Shown here: positions 24,470 to 33,023 of the stretch, one piece after another | How the letters are laid out: every line of letters starts with the position of its first letter | Numbering within the stretch: position 1 is the stretch's first letter | Assembly (NCBI RefSeq): GCF_047238345.1 | Contig: NZ_JBDFMQ010000001.1 | Location: 372,001 to 436,000, forward strand | DNA from: Shouchella sp047238345 | GTDB lineage: Bacteria > Bacillota > Bacilli > Bacillales > Bacillaceae_D | Direction: 5' to 3' | Length of the DNA stretch: 64,000 nt | Made by a program: the position numbers and the translations under genes | Notes under the pieces: generated by a model | The model's database searches: none | Seen by the model: the letters and a program-made list of their open reading frames with translations, nothing else | Told to the model about the DNA's origin: nothing

Positions 24470-25365
24470 TGGCCATAATTCCAATGACAGATCTGCTATT
24501 GGAAGCTAAGAAGAATCAATACGCAATTGGGCAATTTAATATTAATGGCTTGCAATGGACAAAAGCGATCTTACATGGGGCTCAAGAGAAGCAGGCGCCT
24601 GTCATTCTAGCTGCATCGGATCGATTAGTGGACTATTTGGGTGGATTCAAAACGATATCAGGGATGGTCGCCTCTTTAATGGAGTATGAAGAAATCACAG
24701 TGCCAGTTGTTCTACATCTAGACCACGGTAGTAGTGTAGAACGGTGTATTGAGGCAATCGATGCAGGGTTTAGTTCTGTCATGATTGATGGTTCTCATCA
24801 ACCGATTCAAGAGAATGTTGATATGACGAAAAAAGTTGTTCAATACGCTCATCAAAAGGGTGTTTCGGTAGAAGGTGAAGTTGGCACAGTCGGCGGAATG
24901 GAAGACGGGCTTGTTGGTGGCGTTACGTATGCAGATGTTGCTGAATGTAAAAGGTTGGTAGAGGAAACGGGACTTGATGCGTTAGCTGCCGCACTGGGTT
25001 CTGTTCACGGAAGGTATCAAGGGGAACCGAAACTTGGTTTTAAAGAGATGGAACAGATTGTGAAAATAACGGGAATTCCGCTTGTTTTACACGGAGCGTC
25101 TGGTATACCAAATAACCAGCTCCAACGAGCAATCCGATTGGGGCATGCAAAGATAAATATTAATACCGAATGTATGATTGCTTGGACAGAAGCTAGCAGA
25201 AACGTGTTTCAACAAGATTACCAAAACTATGAACCACGACTATTAATGCAAGAAGGGCTATTAGCAGTTAAAGAGGCCGTAAAAGCGAAGATTGAGGAAT
25301 TCGGATCAACGAGCAAGTCACGTGCTCGTGTATTCGTTGAACAAGATAATTGGAGGGCGAGATGA
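24469..25365 (+). CDS. iolJ: 6-phospho-5-dehydro-2-deoxy-D-gluconate aldolase IolJ
   Basis: Splits DKG-6-phosphate into malonic semialdehyde and dihydroxyacetone phosphate. It is a 298-residue class II (zinc) FBP-aldolase-family protein. Motifs: LHLDHGSSVERC (catalytic Asp/zinc His), GEVGTVGG, LGSVHGRY (zinc His), LVLHGASGIP (zinc His) and ININTE (phosphate-binding). The ATG overlaps the last base of the iolI stop (TAATGG), so translation is coupled. It is followed by a TIM-barrel gene instead of the end of the operon. Confidence 0.94.
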   Translation: MAIIPMTDLLLEAKKNQYAIGQFNINGLQWTKAILHGAQEKQAPVILAASDRLVDYLGGFKTISGMVASLMEYEEITVPVVLHLDHGSSVERCIEAIDAGFSSVMIDGSHQPIQENVDMTKKVVQYAHQKGVSVEGEVGTVGGMEDGLVGGVTYADVAECKRLVEETGLDALAAALGSVHGRYQGEPKLGFKEMEQIVKITGIPLVLHGASGIPNNQLQRAIRLGHAKININTECMIAWTEASRNVFQQDYQNYEPRLLMQEGLLAVKEAVKAKIEEFGSTSKSRARVFVEQDNWRAR

Positions 25366-26327
25366 AAGTAGGACTTGTAACAGATGTACTTGGCTACATG
25401 CCTTTAGAAGACATGTTAGATACGGTCGCAAATCTGGGTGTTGAGACGTTGGAGCTTGGATGTGGCAATTGGTCAAAAGCTCCTCATTTATCTTTAGATA
25501 CGATGTTGGAAGATTCAAGTAAAAGGCATCAATTTTTGCGGATGCTAAGGGAGCGAAACCTCTCCATTGCTGCATTGAATTGTTCCGGTAATCAGTTAGC
25601 TCCAGGTCCATCTGGCATAGAACACGATCAGATCGTACGAAAAACGATGGCGTTAGCAGATGCCTTGGAAATTGAAACAGTCGTTTTAATGTCTGGCTGT
25701 CCAGGAGGTAGCCCGGAAGATAAAACGGCAAATTGGATTACGCATCCAATTTTACCGGAGCATACTGAATCTTTGCGCTATCAGTGGGAAGATGTGGCTT
25801 TGCCATATTGGTATGAACTTGAAAAAGATGCAAGAAGGAAGGGTGTAAAGCTTGCTATTGAAAATTTAGGCAATAACCTTGTTCATAACCCTGATACGAT
25901 GTGGCGATTAAGAAGGGAAACAGGACCCAATGTCGGGATGAATTTTGACCCTAGTCATCTTTTTTGGATGGGGGGCGATCCAATTACGGCTTTGCGTCAG
26001 CTTGAAGGTGTTATTCATCATGTCCATGCAAAAGATGTCAGGATTGAACGAGGATTAAGCGATGTAAATGGTCTAATTGACGTAAATGCGATTGACACTC
26101 CCTCATTAAGAGCGTGGAATTATGTCGCTTTAGGCTATGGCCATGATGCAGCATACTGGAGTGAATTTTTCTCTGTTCTATCTATGATTCAATATAGTGG
26201 TCCCGTTGTACTAGAAATGGAAGACTTAACGATGGACCCTCTTACAGGAGTGGTAAAGTCGATTGATTTATTAAAACAGACACTACCAAGGACGTTTAAC
26301 AATAGATCAGAAGTTGAAGCAAAATAA
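25362..26327 (+). CDS. Sugar phosphate isomerase/epimerase-type TIM-barrel protein of the iol locus
   Basis: A 321-residue xylose-isomerase-like TIM-barrel protein that is not one of the classical Iol proteins. Metal-ligand strands are visible: LAIENLGNNLVHNP (Glu), GMNFDPSHLFWMGGDP (Asp), HHVHAKDVRIE (His) and VLEMEDLTMDP (Glu). Loop CPGGSPEDKTANWITHPILP is distinctive and is shared with epimerase-like proteins found in many cyclitol and sugar clusters. The ATG at 25362 (GGAGGG upstream) overlaps the iolJ stop by 4 bases; a TTG four codons earlier is rejected. Likely an isomerase or epimerase for another inositol stereoisomer; substrate unknown. Confidence 0.8.
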   Translation: MKVGLVTDVLGYMPLEDMLDTVANLGVETLELGCGNWSKAPHLSLDTMLEDSSKRHQFLRMLRERNLSIAALNCSGNQLAPGPSGIEHDQIVRKTMALADALEIETVVLMSGCPGGSPEDKTANWITHPILPEHTESLRYQWEDVALPYWYELEKDARRKGVKLAIENLGNNLVHNPDTMWRLRRETGPNVGMNFDPSHLFWMGGDPITALRQLEGVIHHVHAKDVRIERGLSDVNGLIDVNAIDTPSLRAWNYVALGYGHDAAYWSEFFSVLSMIQYSGPVVLEMEDLTMDPLTGVVKSIDLLKQTLPRTFNNRSEVEAK

Positions 26328-26384
26328 AGCAACGATTGGAATTGACAGAGAAAGAATGAACAGTAGATGATGGAGGGAAAAGAG

Positions 26385-27251
26385 ATGAAAATTGCGCTTG
26401 ATCCAACAATGTATAGAGATTTGCCTTTAACAAAAATGGTGGATAAGGTAGCTGAACTGGGCTATGACTATATTGAGCTATCACCTAGAGAAGATTTCTT
26501 ACCATTTTATAAGTACCCACGCGTAGACCGGGCTAAGATTAAAGAATTAAAGAGAGCGTGTCAAGATGCAGGTGTGCAAATAACTTCTCTGTTACCAATG
26601 CAACATTGGGCTGGACCAGAAGAAGAGGATCGTCAAGCTGCTGTACGAAATTGGAAACGTTGTATTGAGGTAGCGGTCGATTTAGACGTTGATTTAGTTA
26701 ATACAGAGTTCACCGGTCATAAGGACAAACCGTTTAAATGTGAGCAAATGTTTATAAAATCGATGGACGAATTGATGCCGATCTTCGAGAGAGAAGGCGT
26801 GAAACTTGATATACAAGCACACCCATTTGATTTTATAGAAAGAAATGATCAAGCGGTCGATTTGATTAGAGGGTTGGATAAAGATTGGATCAATTTATTC
26901 TACTCCGTTCCACATACATTTTTCTATGATGATGGTATTGGCGACATTGCCTCCATGTTTGATTATGCTGGTGATAAATTAACACACATTAATATTGCTG
27001 ATACTTACAACCATAGAGGGTCTGAGGATCTGCGTTATATTGTGAATCCTCCAGGTGCAAACGTTACAGTTCATCAACACCTTGACATAGGGCAAGGTGA
27101 AATTAATTGGGATATGTTGTTCTCAAAACTTCGTGAGATTAAATTCGATGGGATTGCAACGATTGCTATTTTTGCATGGTTTGAAAGAGCGGATCAATCA
27201 AATCGTTTTAATCTTGAGAGAGTGAAAAAAGAATTGGCAGAATTGCTTTAA
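26385..27251 (+). CDS. iolH: IolH-like TIM-barrel protein
   Basis: A 288-residue TIM-barrel protein that corresponds to IolH, whose role is still undefined. Characteristic stretches are KIALDPTMYRDLPLTKMVDK, LGYDYIELSPREDFLPF, TSLLPMQHWAGPEEEDRQ, NTEFTGHKD and VHQHLDIGQGEINWD. ATG 26385 follows GGAGGGAAAAGAG; the upstream ATGs overlap that site. The gene lies 57 bases after the previous one without a terminator between them, so it is probably cotranscribed. In B. subtilis iolH sits between iolG and iolI; here it is moved to the far end. Confidence 0.8.
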   Translation: MKIALDPTMYRDLPLTKMVDKVAELGYDYIELSPREDFLPFYKYPRVDRAKIKELKRACQDAGVQITSLLPMQHWAGPEEEDRQAAVRNWKRCIEVAVDLDVDLVNTEFTGHKDKPFKCEQMFIKSMDELMPIFEREGVKLDIQAHPFDFIERNDQAVDLIRGLDKDWINLFYSVPHTFFYDDGIGDIASMFDYAGDKLTHINIADTYNHRGSEDLRYIVNPPGANVTVHQHLDIGQGEINWDMLFSKLREIKFDGIATIAIFAWFERADQSNRFNLERVKKELAELL

Positions 27252-27266
27252 CATGAACAGGGTGAG

Positions 27267-27290
27267 AGGGCGATTTGAAAAAATTGCCCT
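27267..27290 (+). other. Hairpin without T-tract between iolH and iolT
   Basis: AGGGCGATTT / AAATTGCCCT (one mismatch, 4-base loop) lies 15 bases after the iolH stop. No T run follows, so it is more likely an mRNA end-stabilising or processing stem than a terminator. Confidence 0.4.
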
Positions 27291-27353
27291 TAGCTAATAG
27301 CTATTAAGTAAGCGCTGTCTTTTGTGGCGTATCTCATTAAAAGGATGAATTCA

Positions 27354-28724
27354 ATGAACGAAACGAAACCATCAATTTTAAGAAGAATTATTGTACTTTC
27401 AACTTTTGGCGGTTTGCTATTTGGTTACGATACAGGTGTTATAAATGGTGCACTCCCTTTCATGTCACAACCAGATCAGCTAGATTTAACAGCTTTTACC
27501 GAAGGGTTGGTAGCTGCTTCCCTTTTATTAGGTGCTGCGGTAGGGGCTGTTTTTGGTGGTAGGTTTTCCGACGCGCTAGGACGTAGGAGAACCATAAAGT
27601 ATTTAGCCATTCTTTTCTTCGTCACCACTTTAGGCTGTACATTAGCGCCGAATATGGAAGTTATGGTCTTTTTCCGTTTTCTTTTGGGTATGGCTGTTGG
27701 TGGAGCTTCTGTGACCGTACCTACTTTTCTTGCGGAGATGTCTCCAGCTAAAAGTAGAGGGCGGATCGTAACCGTTAATGAACTAATGATTGTTTCAGGG
27801 CAGCTATTGGCTTTTACCGTGAATGCTGTACTTGGAAACTTAATGGGTGATAATGACCATGTGTGGCGATATATGCTTGTTGTTGCTGCAATCCCTTCTA
27901 TTATTCTTTTTGTAGGCATGTTAATGGTTCCGGAAAGTCCAAGATGGCTCGTGGCAAAGGGTCGAAAAGAAGAAGCTGCGACAATACTGGCGCAAATTCG
28001 TGATGAGAAAGAAGCCAATATCGAATTAACTGATATTGTTCGTGCAAATGAAAGGCAGAAGGAGCAAACGGAGGCGACATTTAAAGATTTTAAAGTGAAG
28101 TGGGTTCGTAAGCTATTAATCTTAGGGATTGGTATAGCGGCGGTACAGCAATTAACGGGTGTTAACTCAATAATGTACTATGGAACAACCATCTTAAGAG
28201 ATGCCGGCTTTGCAACAAATGCGGCATTAACGGCGAATATAGCAAATGGATTGATCTCTGTTATATCTGTATTTGTTGGGATCTACTTACTTGGTAGAGT
28301 TGGAAGAAAGCCAATGCTGATAACTGGACAGATTGGAGTTATCGTTTCACTGAGTCTTATATCCTTTACATCTTATTTCTTTGCAGGTACGGAGTATTTG
28401 CCTTACATTGTCATATCATTGACCGTTACATTTCTTGCTTTTATGCAAGGTGCTATTGCTCCTGTTACTTGGTTAATGTTAGCGGAGATTTTCCCATCAC
28501 GTTTAAGAGGGTTGGGAATGGGGATCAGTGTATTTTGTTTGTGGATCATTAATTTTTTATTAAGCTTAATGTTTCCACTAGCTTTAAGTACGTTAGGGTT
28601 ATCCAGTACTTTCTTAATTTTTGTAGCATTGAATCTACTTACTTTATTATTTGTAATCAAATTTTTACCTGAAACGAAAGGGAAAACGTTAGAAGAATTA
28701 GAAGCACAATTCAGAGCAGGATAA
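27354..28724 (+). CDS. iolT: Major inositol transporter IolT (MFS sugar-proton symporter)
   Basis: A 456-residue, 12-helix major facilitator protein of the sugar porter family, importing myo-inositol with protons. Sugar-porter signatures are GGLLFGYDTGVINGALPF (helix 1), GRFSDALGRRRT (loop 2-3), PESPRWLVAKGR, QQLTGVNSIMYYGTTI (helix 7) and PETKGKTLEEL at the end. The ATG at 27354 follows AAGGATG; upstream in-frame starts are unlikely. Found here within the catabolic cluster, whereas in B. subtilis iolT lies elsewhere. A weak cre-like sequence precedes it. Confidence 0.9.
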   Translation: MNETKPSILRRIIVLSTFGGLLFGYDTGVINGALPFMSQPDQLDLTAFTEGLVAASLLLGAAVGAVFGGRFSDALGRRRTIKYLAILFFVTTLGCTLAPNMEVMVFFRFLLGMAVGGASVTVPTFLAEMSPAKSRGRIVTVNELMIVSGQLLAFTVNAVLGNLMGDNDHVWRYMLVVAAIPSIILFVGMLMVPESPRWLVAKGRKEEAATILAQIRDEKEANIELTDIVRANERQKEQTEATFKDFKVKWVRKLLILGIGIAAVQQLTGVNSIMYYGTTILRDAGFATNAALTANIANGLISVISVFVGIYLLGRVGRKPMLITGQIGVIVSLSLISFTSYFFAGTEYLPYIVISLTVTFLAFMQGAIAPVTWLMLAEIFPSRLRGLGMGISVFCLWIINFLLSLMFPLALSTLGLSSTFLIFVALNLLTLLFVIKFLPETKGKTLEELEAQFRAG

Positions 28725-28747
28725 TATTTTCATAAGGAGAGTTGTAT

Positions 28748-29950
28748 ATGTTAAATGGAGAACGATTAGTTAATAGACCGTTTAGATGGGCAATGGTAGG
28801 TGGGGGAAGAAAAAGTAATGTTGGCTATAAACATCGAACGGGAGCACTAAGAGACAATGCAAATTTTCAATTAGTAGCCGGTGCCTTTGATATTGATCCA
28901 ACGCAAGGAAAAGACTTCGGTGTAAAGATTGGTGTTTCCTCGGATCGTTGTTATGATAATTATCAAGAAATGTTTGCAAAAGAGCAAGATAGAGAAGATG
29001 GTGTAGAGGTGGTTACTATTGCTACACCAAATGGTACACACTATGAAATAACTAAAGCTGCATTGAAAGCTGGATTACATGTTATTTGTGAAAAGCCTCT
29101 TTTCTTTTCATCAGCAGAGGGTGAGGAAATAAAAGATTTAGCCGAGAAGCAAAACAAGATTGTAGGCGTAACATATGGCTATTCGGGAAATCAACTACTG
29201 CTGCAGATGCGAGCGATGATTGAAAAGGGGCAGATAGGGGACATTAGGGTCGTTGATTTACAATATACCCATGGATTTAGTGCTACGGATGAGCCTGAAA
29301 AAACAAGCGATGCCCAAAAATGGAGGGTTGACCCTAAAGTGGCTGGTCCAAGTTTTGTTATTGGGGATTTATCCACACATACCTATTATATGTCGCAAAT
29401 GATTATGCCGCATATGAAAATCGCAAAACTATTGTGTGATCGACAAAGCTTTGTAGGATCAAGATATCCATTGGAAGATAATGCGCATATCTTAATGCGT
29501 TATGAGAATGGAGCAGTGGGAACGATGTGGGTTTCCTCAATTAATGCAGGTTGTACTGATGGTCATCGAATTCGTATTGTAGGTTCAAAAGCAAGTTTAG
29601 AGTGGTGGGATGATAAACCTAATGAATTAAGATATGAAGTTCAGGGAGAACCAGTACGTATTCTATATAGGGGGAATGATTATTTAGATGATCTAGCAAA
29701 AGAAGATGAAAGGTTAGGGGCTCTTCATACCGAAGGACTTTCAGATTTTTGGGCAAATATTTATCATCGTTTTGCGCTTGCAATTGAAGCAAAGAATAGT
29801 GGAGACTTGAAAACTTTAGAAGCATTAATTTATCCTGGAATCCAAGCGGGTATAGATGGTATTCGGTGGGTTGAGAATTGTGTGAGATCTGCAAATGCAA
29901 ATTCTACCTGGATTGAATATGATCATAGTGGTCAAAAGCTTCATGTTTAA
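28748..29950 (+). CDS. Gfo/Idh/MocA family dehydrogenase of the iol locus
   Basis: A 400-residue NAD(P)-dependent oxidoreductase. The dinucleotide motif is atypical, MVGGGRKSNVGYKHR (GGG rather than GxGxxG), followed by VICEKPLF (catalytic Lys) and a large C-terminal domain with DLSTHTYYMSQM. It is longer than IolG and belongs to the group often paired with TIM-barrel epimerases in cyclitol or glucoside clusters. ATG 28748 has AAGGAG eight bases upstream. Likely acts on a different inositol isomer or a modified inositol; substrate unknown. Confidence 0.85.
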   Translation: MLNGERLVNRPFRWAMVGGGRKSNVGYKHRTGALRDNANFQLVAGAFDIDPTQGKDFGVKIGVSSDRCYDNYQEMFAKEQDREDGVEVVTIATPNGTHYEITKAALKAGLHVICEKPLFFSSAEGEEIKDLAEKQNKIVGVTYGYSGNQLLLQMRAMIEKGQIGDIRVVDLQYTHGFSATDEPEKTSDAQKWRVDPKVAGPSFVIGDLSTHTYYMSQMIMPHMKIAKLLCDRQSFVGSRYPLEDNAHILMRYENGAVGTMWVSSINAGCTDGHRIRIVGSKASLEWWDDKPNELRYEVQGEPVRILYRGNDYLDDLAKEDERLGALHTEGLSDFWANIYHRFALAIEAKNSGDLKTLEALIYPGIQAGIDGIRWVENCVRSANANSTWIEYDHSGQKLHV

Positions 29951-30011
29951 AAAATGGAAGAAAATTACTATTTTTCTAAACGCTATAGAACCATTGATTG
30001 GAGTGGGGTAG

Positions 30012-30932
30012 ATGATTATAAGTGGAGCACCATGTAGTTGGGGAGTCGATGATGTGAAAAACCCCTATCTACCGGATTGGAAGTGTGTGTTAAGCGAGGC
30101 GAAACAAGCAGGGTATAATGAAATTGAGTTAGGGCCCTATGGCTATTTCCCGTTGGAGAGCGATGACTTTAAACATGAATTGAAAAAAAACCAATTGAGT
30201 CTTATTGCGGGTACAATCTTTGACAATTTAGTCTTAGAAAGTAAACAAGAAGAGTTAATCAATCAAACCCATGCTATCTGCAAAGGGTTAGTAGATCTAC
30301 AAACTCAAAATAATAAAAGTCATCCCTTGTATTTAGTTATTATTGACTGGGGTCATGATGAAAGAGATTTATCGGCGGGCCTTCCGGAAGAAGCGCCTAG
30401 ATTAGATGATGTTGAATGGAACCGTATGGTTACACATATTACTGAAATTGCCAAAGTGGCAAAACAGTTTGGTGTAAGACCCGTTATACATCCTCACGCT
30501 GGTGGGTATATTGAATTTTCTGATGAATTAGAGCGGATTGTTAAGGATATTCCTAATAATGTAGCTGGATTGTGTTTAGATACAGGACATTTATTCTATT
30601 CTAAACAAGACCCAGCCAAGCAACTGTACAAATATGCTTCACGGTTAGATTATATCCATTTTAAGGATATTCAACCAGAGATCTATTCAGTAGTTATAAA
30701 TGAAAAGACTCGTTTTTTTGAAGCATGTGAAGCAGGCGTAATGTGTCCAATAGGCAAGGGTACTTTAGATTATGGAGAAATTTTTAGTGTTCTTAACCTT
30801 ATTGATTATCAGGGCTTTATTACTGTAGAACAAGAAAGGGACCCTAAAGATATAAAAACAAGCCTAGATGATATGAAAAATAGTACAGCTTTTTTGGTAC
30901 ATATGAGAAAAAAGGTTGAAAACACTTTGTAA
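30012..30932 (+). CDS. IolE-like TIM-barrel protein (inosose dehydratase-like)
   Basis: A 306-residue TIM-barrel protein opening IISGAPCSWGVDDVKN, with VIHPHAGGYIEF (Glu ligand), LCLDTGHLFYSKQDPA (Asp/His), YIHFKDIQPE (His), PIGKGTLDYGEIF and ITVEQERDP (Glu). These segments parallel IolE (LYDTGH, HVHFKDVR, EAEQDP), so it may dehydrate or isomerise another inosose. The ATG follows gtggggtag. It is the last gene of the locus, followed by a terminator-like hairpin about 100 bases on. Confidence 0.8.
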   Translation: MIISGAPCSWGVDDVKNPYLPDWKCVLSEAKQAGYNEIELGPYGYFPLESDDFKHELKKNQLSLIAGTIFDNLVLESKQEELINQTHAICKGLVDLQTQNNKSHPLYLVIIDWGHDERDLSAGLPEEAPRLDDVEWNRMVTHITEIAKVAKQFGVRPVIHPHAGGYIEFSDELERIVKDIPNNVAGLCLDTGHLFYSKQDPAKQLYKYASRLDYIHFKDIQPEIYSVVINEKTRFFEACEAGVMCPIGKGTLDYGEIFSVLNLIDYQGFITVEQERDPKDIKTSLDDMKNSTAFLVHMRKKVENTL

Positions 30933-31030
30933 TTAGTGAAAATTGTTATTAGGTTAGTCTGACATTAATCATTATTGTACTTGGCACATATCTTATTTTT
31001 TCACCGTGGGGAATTGCACAATAGGAACAG

Positions 31031-31060
31031 ACCAGCTGTCTTAGAGACTGCTGGTTTTTC
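31031..31060 (+). terminator. Terminator at the end of the iol locus
   Basis: ACCAGCTGTCT / AGACTGCTGGT stem with one unpaired base, 3-base loop, T5. It lies about 100 bases past the last gene; the space between holds no gene. Confidence 0.8.
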
Positions 31061-31065
31061 TATAC

Positions 31066-31114
31066 CAAAAAAAACAATCAAATGCTGTTATGAGCAATTG
31101 ATTGTTTTTGTTTT
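31066..31114. terminator. Bidirectional terminator before the convergent RsbR-like gene
   Basis: AAACAATCAA / TTGATTGTTT plus an inner TGCT/AGCA helix, flanked by A8 on the left and T-rich sequence on the right. On the minus strand it terminates the RsbR-like gene. Confidence 0.85.
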
Positions 31115-31115
31115 T

Positions 31116-31952
31116 TTAGGAATGGGTGACTTCTAATAATTCATCGAGTGCACGTTCAATGGTCGAATAGATTTTCGTGGTGGCGAAATCAATTCCTAGT
31201 GTAACGGATGTTTGCGCAATTTCAGGTCGAACCCCTGATAAGGAAGCCTTAGTTCCTACTAATTTTAATCCATCAATGAGAGAAAAGAGTTGATTGGCAA
31301 CCATTGTATCGACGACCGGGACACCGGAAAGGTCAATCAATAGGGAGTGAATATCAGTTGAGACACATTGTTCTAACGTCTGTGTAAAAATGACCTGTGC
31401 ACGATGTGTATCAATTTCTCCTACTAACGGTAAGAGTGCAATATTCCGACGCAGTTTAATGATTGGCGAGCTTAGCTCTGTGATCATGGCTTGTTGGGCA
31501 CGTAATTGTTCGTCTGACTGTTCCATATTGCTACGGCTAAAGGCAATGACGATTTCTTTAAACCCTTTTAAAAGAATGTTGTGCCAGTGGTCGTATTGAG
31601 CGAACGTCACAGACTCCCGATTTTCTGCTATATATGTTCTGATCAGTGTCAGGTATTGGTCCTGTACATTTAGAAATTCTTCAATAATTTCAGGGATCGG
31701 CGTTGCCAAATGGGCTTGATCTTTGGCAATGGAGAGAATCCACTTTTCAAAGGCTTCATTTTGCTGAGCCTTGTAATCTTCGCGAAAAAGTTCACAAAAC
31801 AATTCGTGAAAAGCATGATTTTGTTTTTTTAACCGTTCAATTTTCACCGGATCATTAGAACTGTAAACACCTTCTTTGGACTTGTCCAGATCCGTATACC
31901 ACTGTTCAGTTAAATTCCAAGTATTTGCTTTCAAATATTTATATAGTGACAT
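31116..31952 (-). CDS. RsbR-like stressosome protein (RsbRD/YqhA type)
   Basis: A 278-residue protein with an N-terminal non-haem globin-like sensory domain (about 1-135), a linker helix and a C-terminal STAS domain (about 155-275). STAS features: ITELSSPIIKLRRNIALLPL, GEIDTHRA and DLSGVPVVDTMVANQL, whose threonines correspond to the RsbT-phosphorylated sites of RsbRA. Paralogues join RsbS in the stressosome that activates sigma-B. Length and layout best fit RsbRD. Stand-alone gene with ribosome site AGGGGGA. Confidence 0.85.
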   Translation of the reverse strand: MSLYKYLKANTWNLTEQWYTDLDKSKEGVYSSNDPVKIERLKKQNHAFHELFCELFREDYKAQQNEAFEKWILSIAKDQAHLATPIPEIIEEFLNVQDQYLTLIRTYIAENRESVTFAQYDHWHNILLKGFKEIVIAFSRSNMEQSDEQLRAQQAMITELSSPIIKLRRNIALLPLVGEIDTHRAQVIFTQTLEQCVSTDIHSLLIDLSGVPVVDTMVANQLFSLIDGLKLVGTKASLSGVRPEIAQTSVTLGIDFATTKIYSTIERALDELLEVTHS

Positions 31953-32059
31953 GAGAATCCCCCTTTAACGTTATTATTAGCGTTCTACAGTCTATTTGTC
32001 TACATAAATATTTCAGAATAGTATTAGTTCGAAAATCGAAGGAATCCTGGATTAGATGC

Positions 32060-32088
32060 TTGACATTATACCTATAGGGGTATATGAT
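32060..32088 (+). promoter_or_regulatory. Promoter of the persulfide operon, with operator in the spacer
   Basis: TTGACA (32060-32065), a 17-base spacer and TATGAT (32083-32088). The spacer is almost entirely the 15-bp operator. Confidence 0.8.
32068..32082. promoter_or_regulatory. CstR/CsoR-type operator, copy 1
   Basis: ATACCTATAGGGGTA, a pseudo-palindrome with the ATACC..GGGTAT look of CsoR/CstR operators. It fills the spacer of the regulator's own promoter and is identical to copy 2 at 32434-32448. Confidence 0.82.
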
Positions 32089-32121
32089 GTGAGCATAAAT
32101 AAAGCGAAAGAGGTGAACAAA

Positions 32122-32382
32122 TTGGAATATACGGATCAAATGAAAAATCGTTTGAAACGCATTGAGGGTCAGATTCGTGGCGTTTTAAAAATGATGGAAG
32201 AGGGCGAAGATTGTCGCGACGTAGTGTCTCAACTTTCTGCTTCTCGAACAGCGATTGACCGCACAATGGGTGTGATTGTAAGTGAAAACCTCGTTGAATG
32301 TGTGCAAAAAGCAATTGAAGATGGAGAAGACACGAAAGAGTACGTTGATCAAGCTGTTAATTTACTCGTGAAAAGTCGCTAA
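32122..32382 (+). CDS. yrkD: CstR-type persulfide-sensing repressor (YrkD-like)
   Basis: An 86-residue CsoR/RcnR-family repressor, all helical. Read from the TTG start at 32122 (GAGGTG seven bases upstream), its two cysteines fall at 31 (GEDCRD) and 60 (NLVECV). These are the dithiol positions of S. aureus CstR, and the CsoR copper histidine is not present in RTMGVIVSEN, so it should sense per/polysulfides, not copper. An ATG further upstream falls inside the promoter and is rejected. It is the first gene of the locus, preceding yrkE-J, with operators at both promoters. Confidence 0.88.
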   Translation: MEYTDQMKNRLKRIEGQIRGVLKMMEEGEDCRDVVSQLSASRTAIDRTMGVIVSENLVECVQKAIEDGEDTKEYVDQAVNLLVKSR

Positions 32383-32429
32383 GGTAGACAGGAAATCGTC
32401 TGTCTATCTTAGAAAAATTTTTTATCTTT

Positions 32430-32448
32430 TATAATACCTATAGGGGTA
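32430..32448 (+). promoter_or_regulatory. Second promoter with CstR operator, copy 2
   Basis: TATAAT (32430-32435) overlaps the operator ATACCTATAGGGGTA (32434-32448), identical to copy 1. The -35 region is weak. It would start transcription of yrkE and the downstream genes separately from the regulator. Confidence 0.72.
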
Positions 32449-32473
32449 CATGTATATGAATGGAGGAATTAAA

Positions 32474-32953
32474 ATGAGTGAAGAGAAAACAACCAATATT
32501 ATTTTATTTAGTGGCGATTATGATAAGGCGATGGCGGCATACATCATTGCCAATGGGGCTGCGGCCTACGACCATAACGTCACGATTTTCCATACATTTT
32601 GGGGATTAAATGCATTACGAAAAGATGAGCCAATAAAAGCCAATAAAAGCTTTATGGAAAAAATGTTTGGCAAAATGATGCCTCGTGGACCAGAGAAGAT
32701 GGGGTTATCAAAGATGCAGTTTGCCGGAATAGGACCAAAGTTGATTAAAAACGTCATGAAAAAGCATAATGCGATGCCCTTGGCTGATTTAATTCATCTA
32801 GCAGAAGAGCAAGACATCAACTTAGTTGCGTGTACAATGACAATGGATTTACTAGGTTTAAAAAAAGAAGAATTACGAGAAAGTAGTCAATATGCTGGGG
32901 TTGCTGCTTATTTGGCAGACGCCGAAGATGGAAACGTCAATCTATTCATTTAA
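32474..32953 (+). CDS. yrkE: DsrE/DsrF/DsrH-like family sulfur carrier protein
   Basis: A 159-residue DsrE-like protein (YrkE group). The N-terminal strand NIILFSGDYDKAMAAYIIAN and the segment LVACTMTMDLLGL, with a single conserved cysteine, are typical; the cysteine may carry a persulfide. The ATG at 32474 lies 9 bases after GGAGG; an ATG eight codons earlier overlaps the operator region. It may relay sulfane sulfur between TusA-type carriers and rhodaneses encoded downstream. Second gene of the locus. Confidence 0.87.
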   Translation: MSEEKTTNIILFSGDYDKAMAAYIIANGAAAYDHNVTIFHTFWGLNALRKDEPIKANKSFMEKMFGKMMPRGPEKMGLSKMQFAGIGPKLIKNVMKKHNAMPLADLIHLAEEQDINLVACTMTMDLLGLKKEELRESSQYAGVAAYLADAEDGNVNLFI

Positions 32954-33023
32954 GAATGGAATTCATTGATGTGCCAATGTCGAAGGACGGCATGAATAGG
33001 TAAGAATAAAAGGGGTGTATGAA

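Noticed and set aside
27305..27322. cre-like sequence before iolT (AAGTAAGCGCTGTCTT)
   Set aside because: Mismatches at both ends of the consensus; not strong enough to list as a site.
32056..32121. Upstream ATG extension of the CstR-type gene
   Set aside because: The extension lies inside the promoter and operator; the TTG at 32122 restores C31/C60 numbering.
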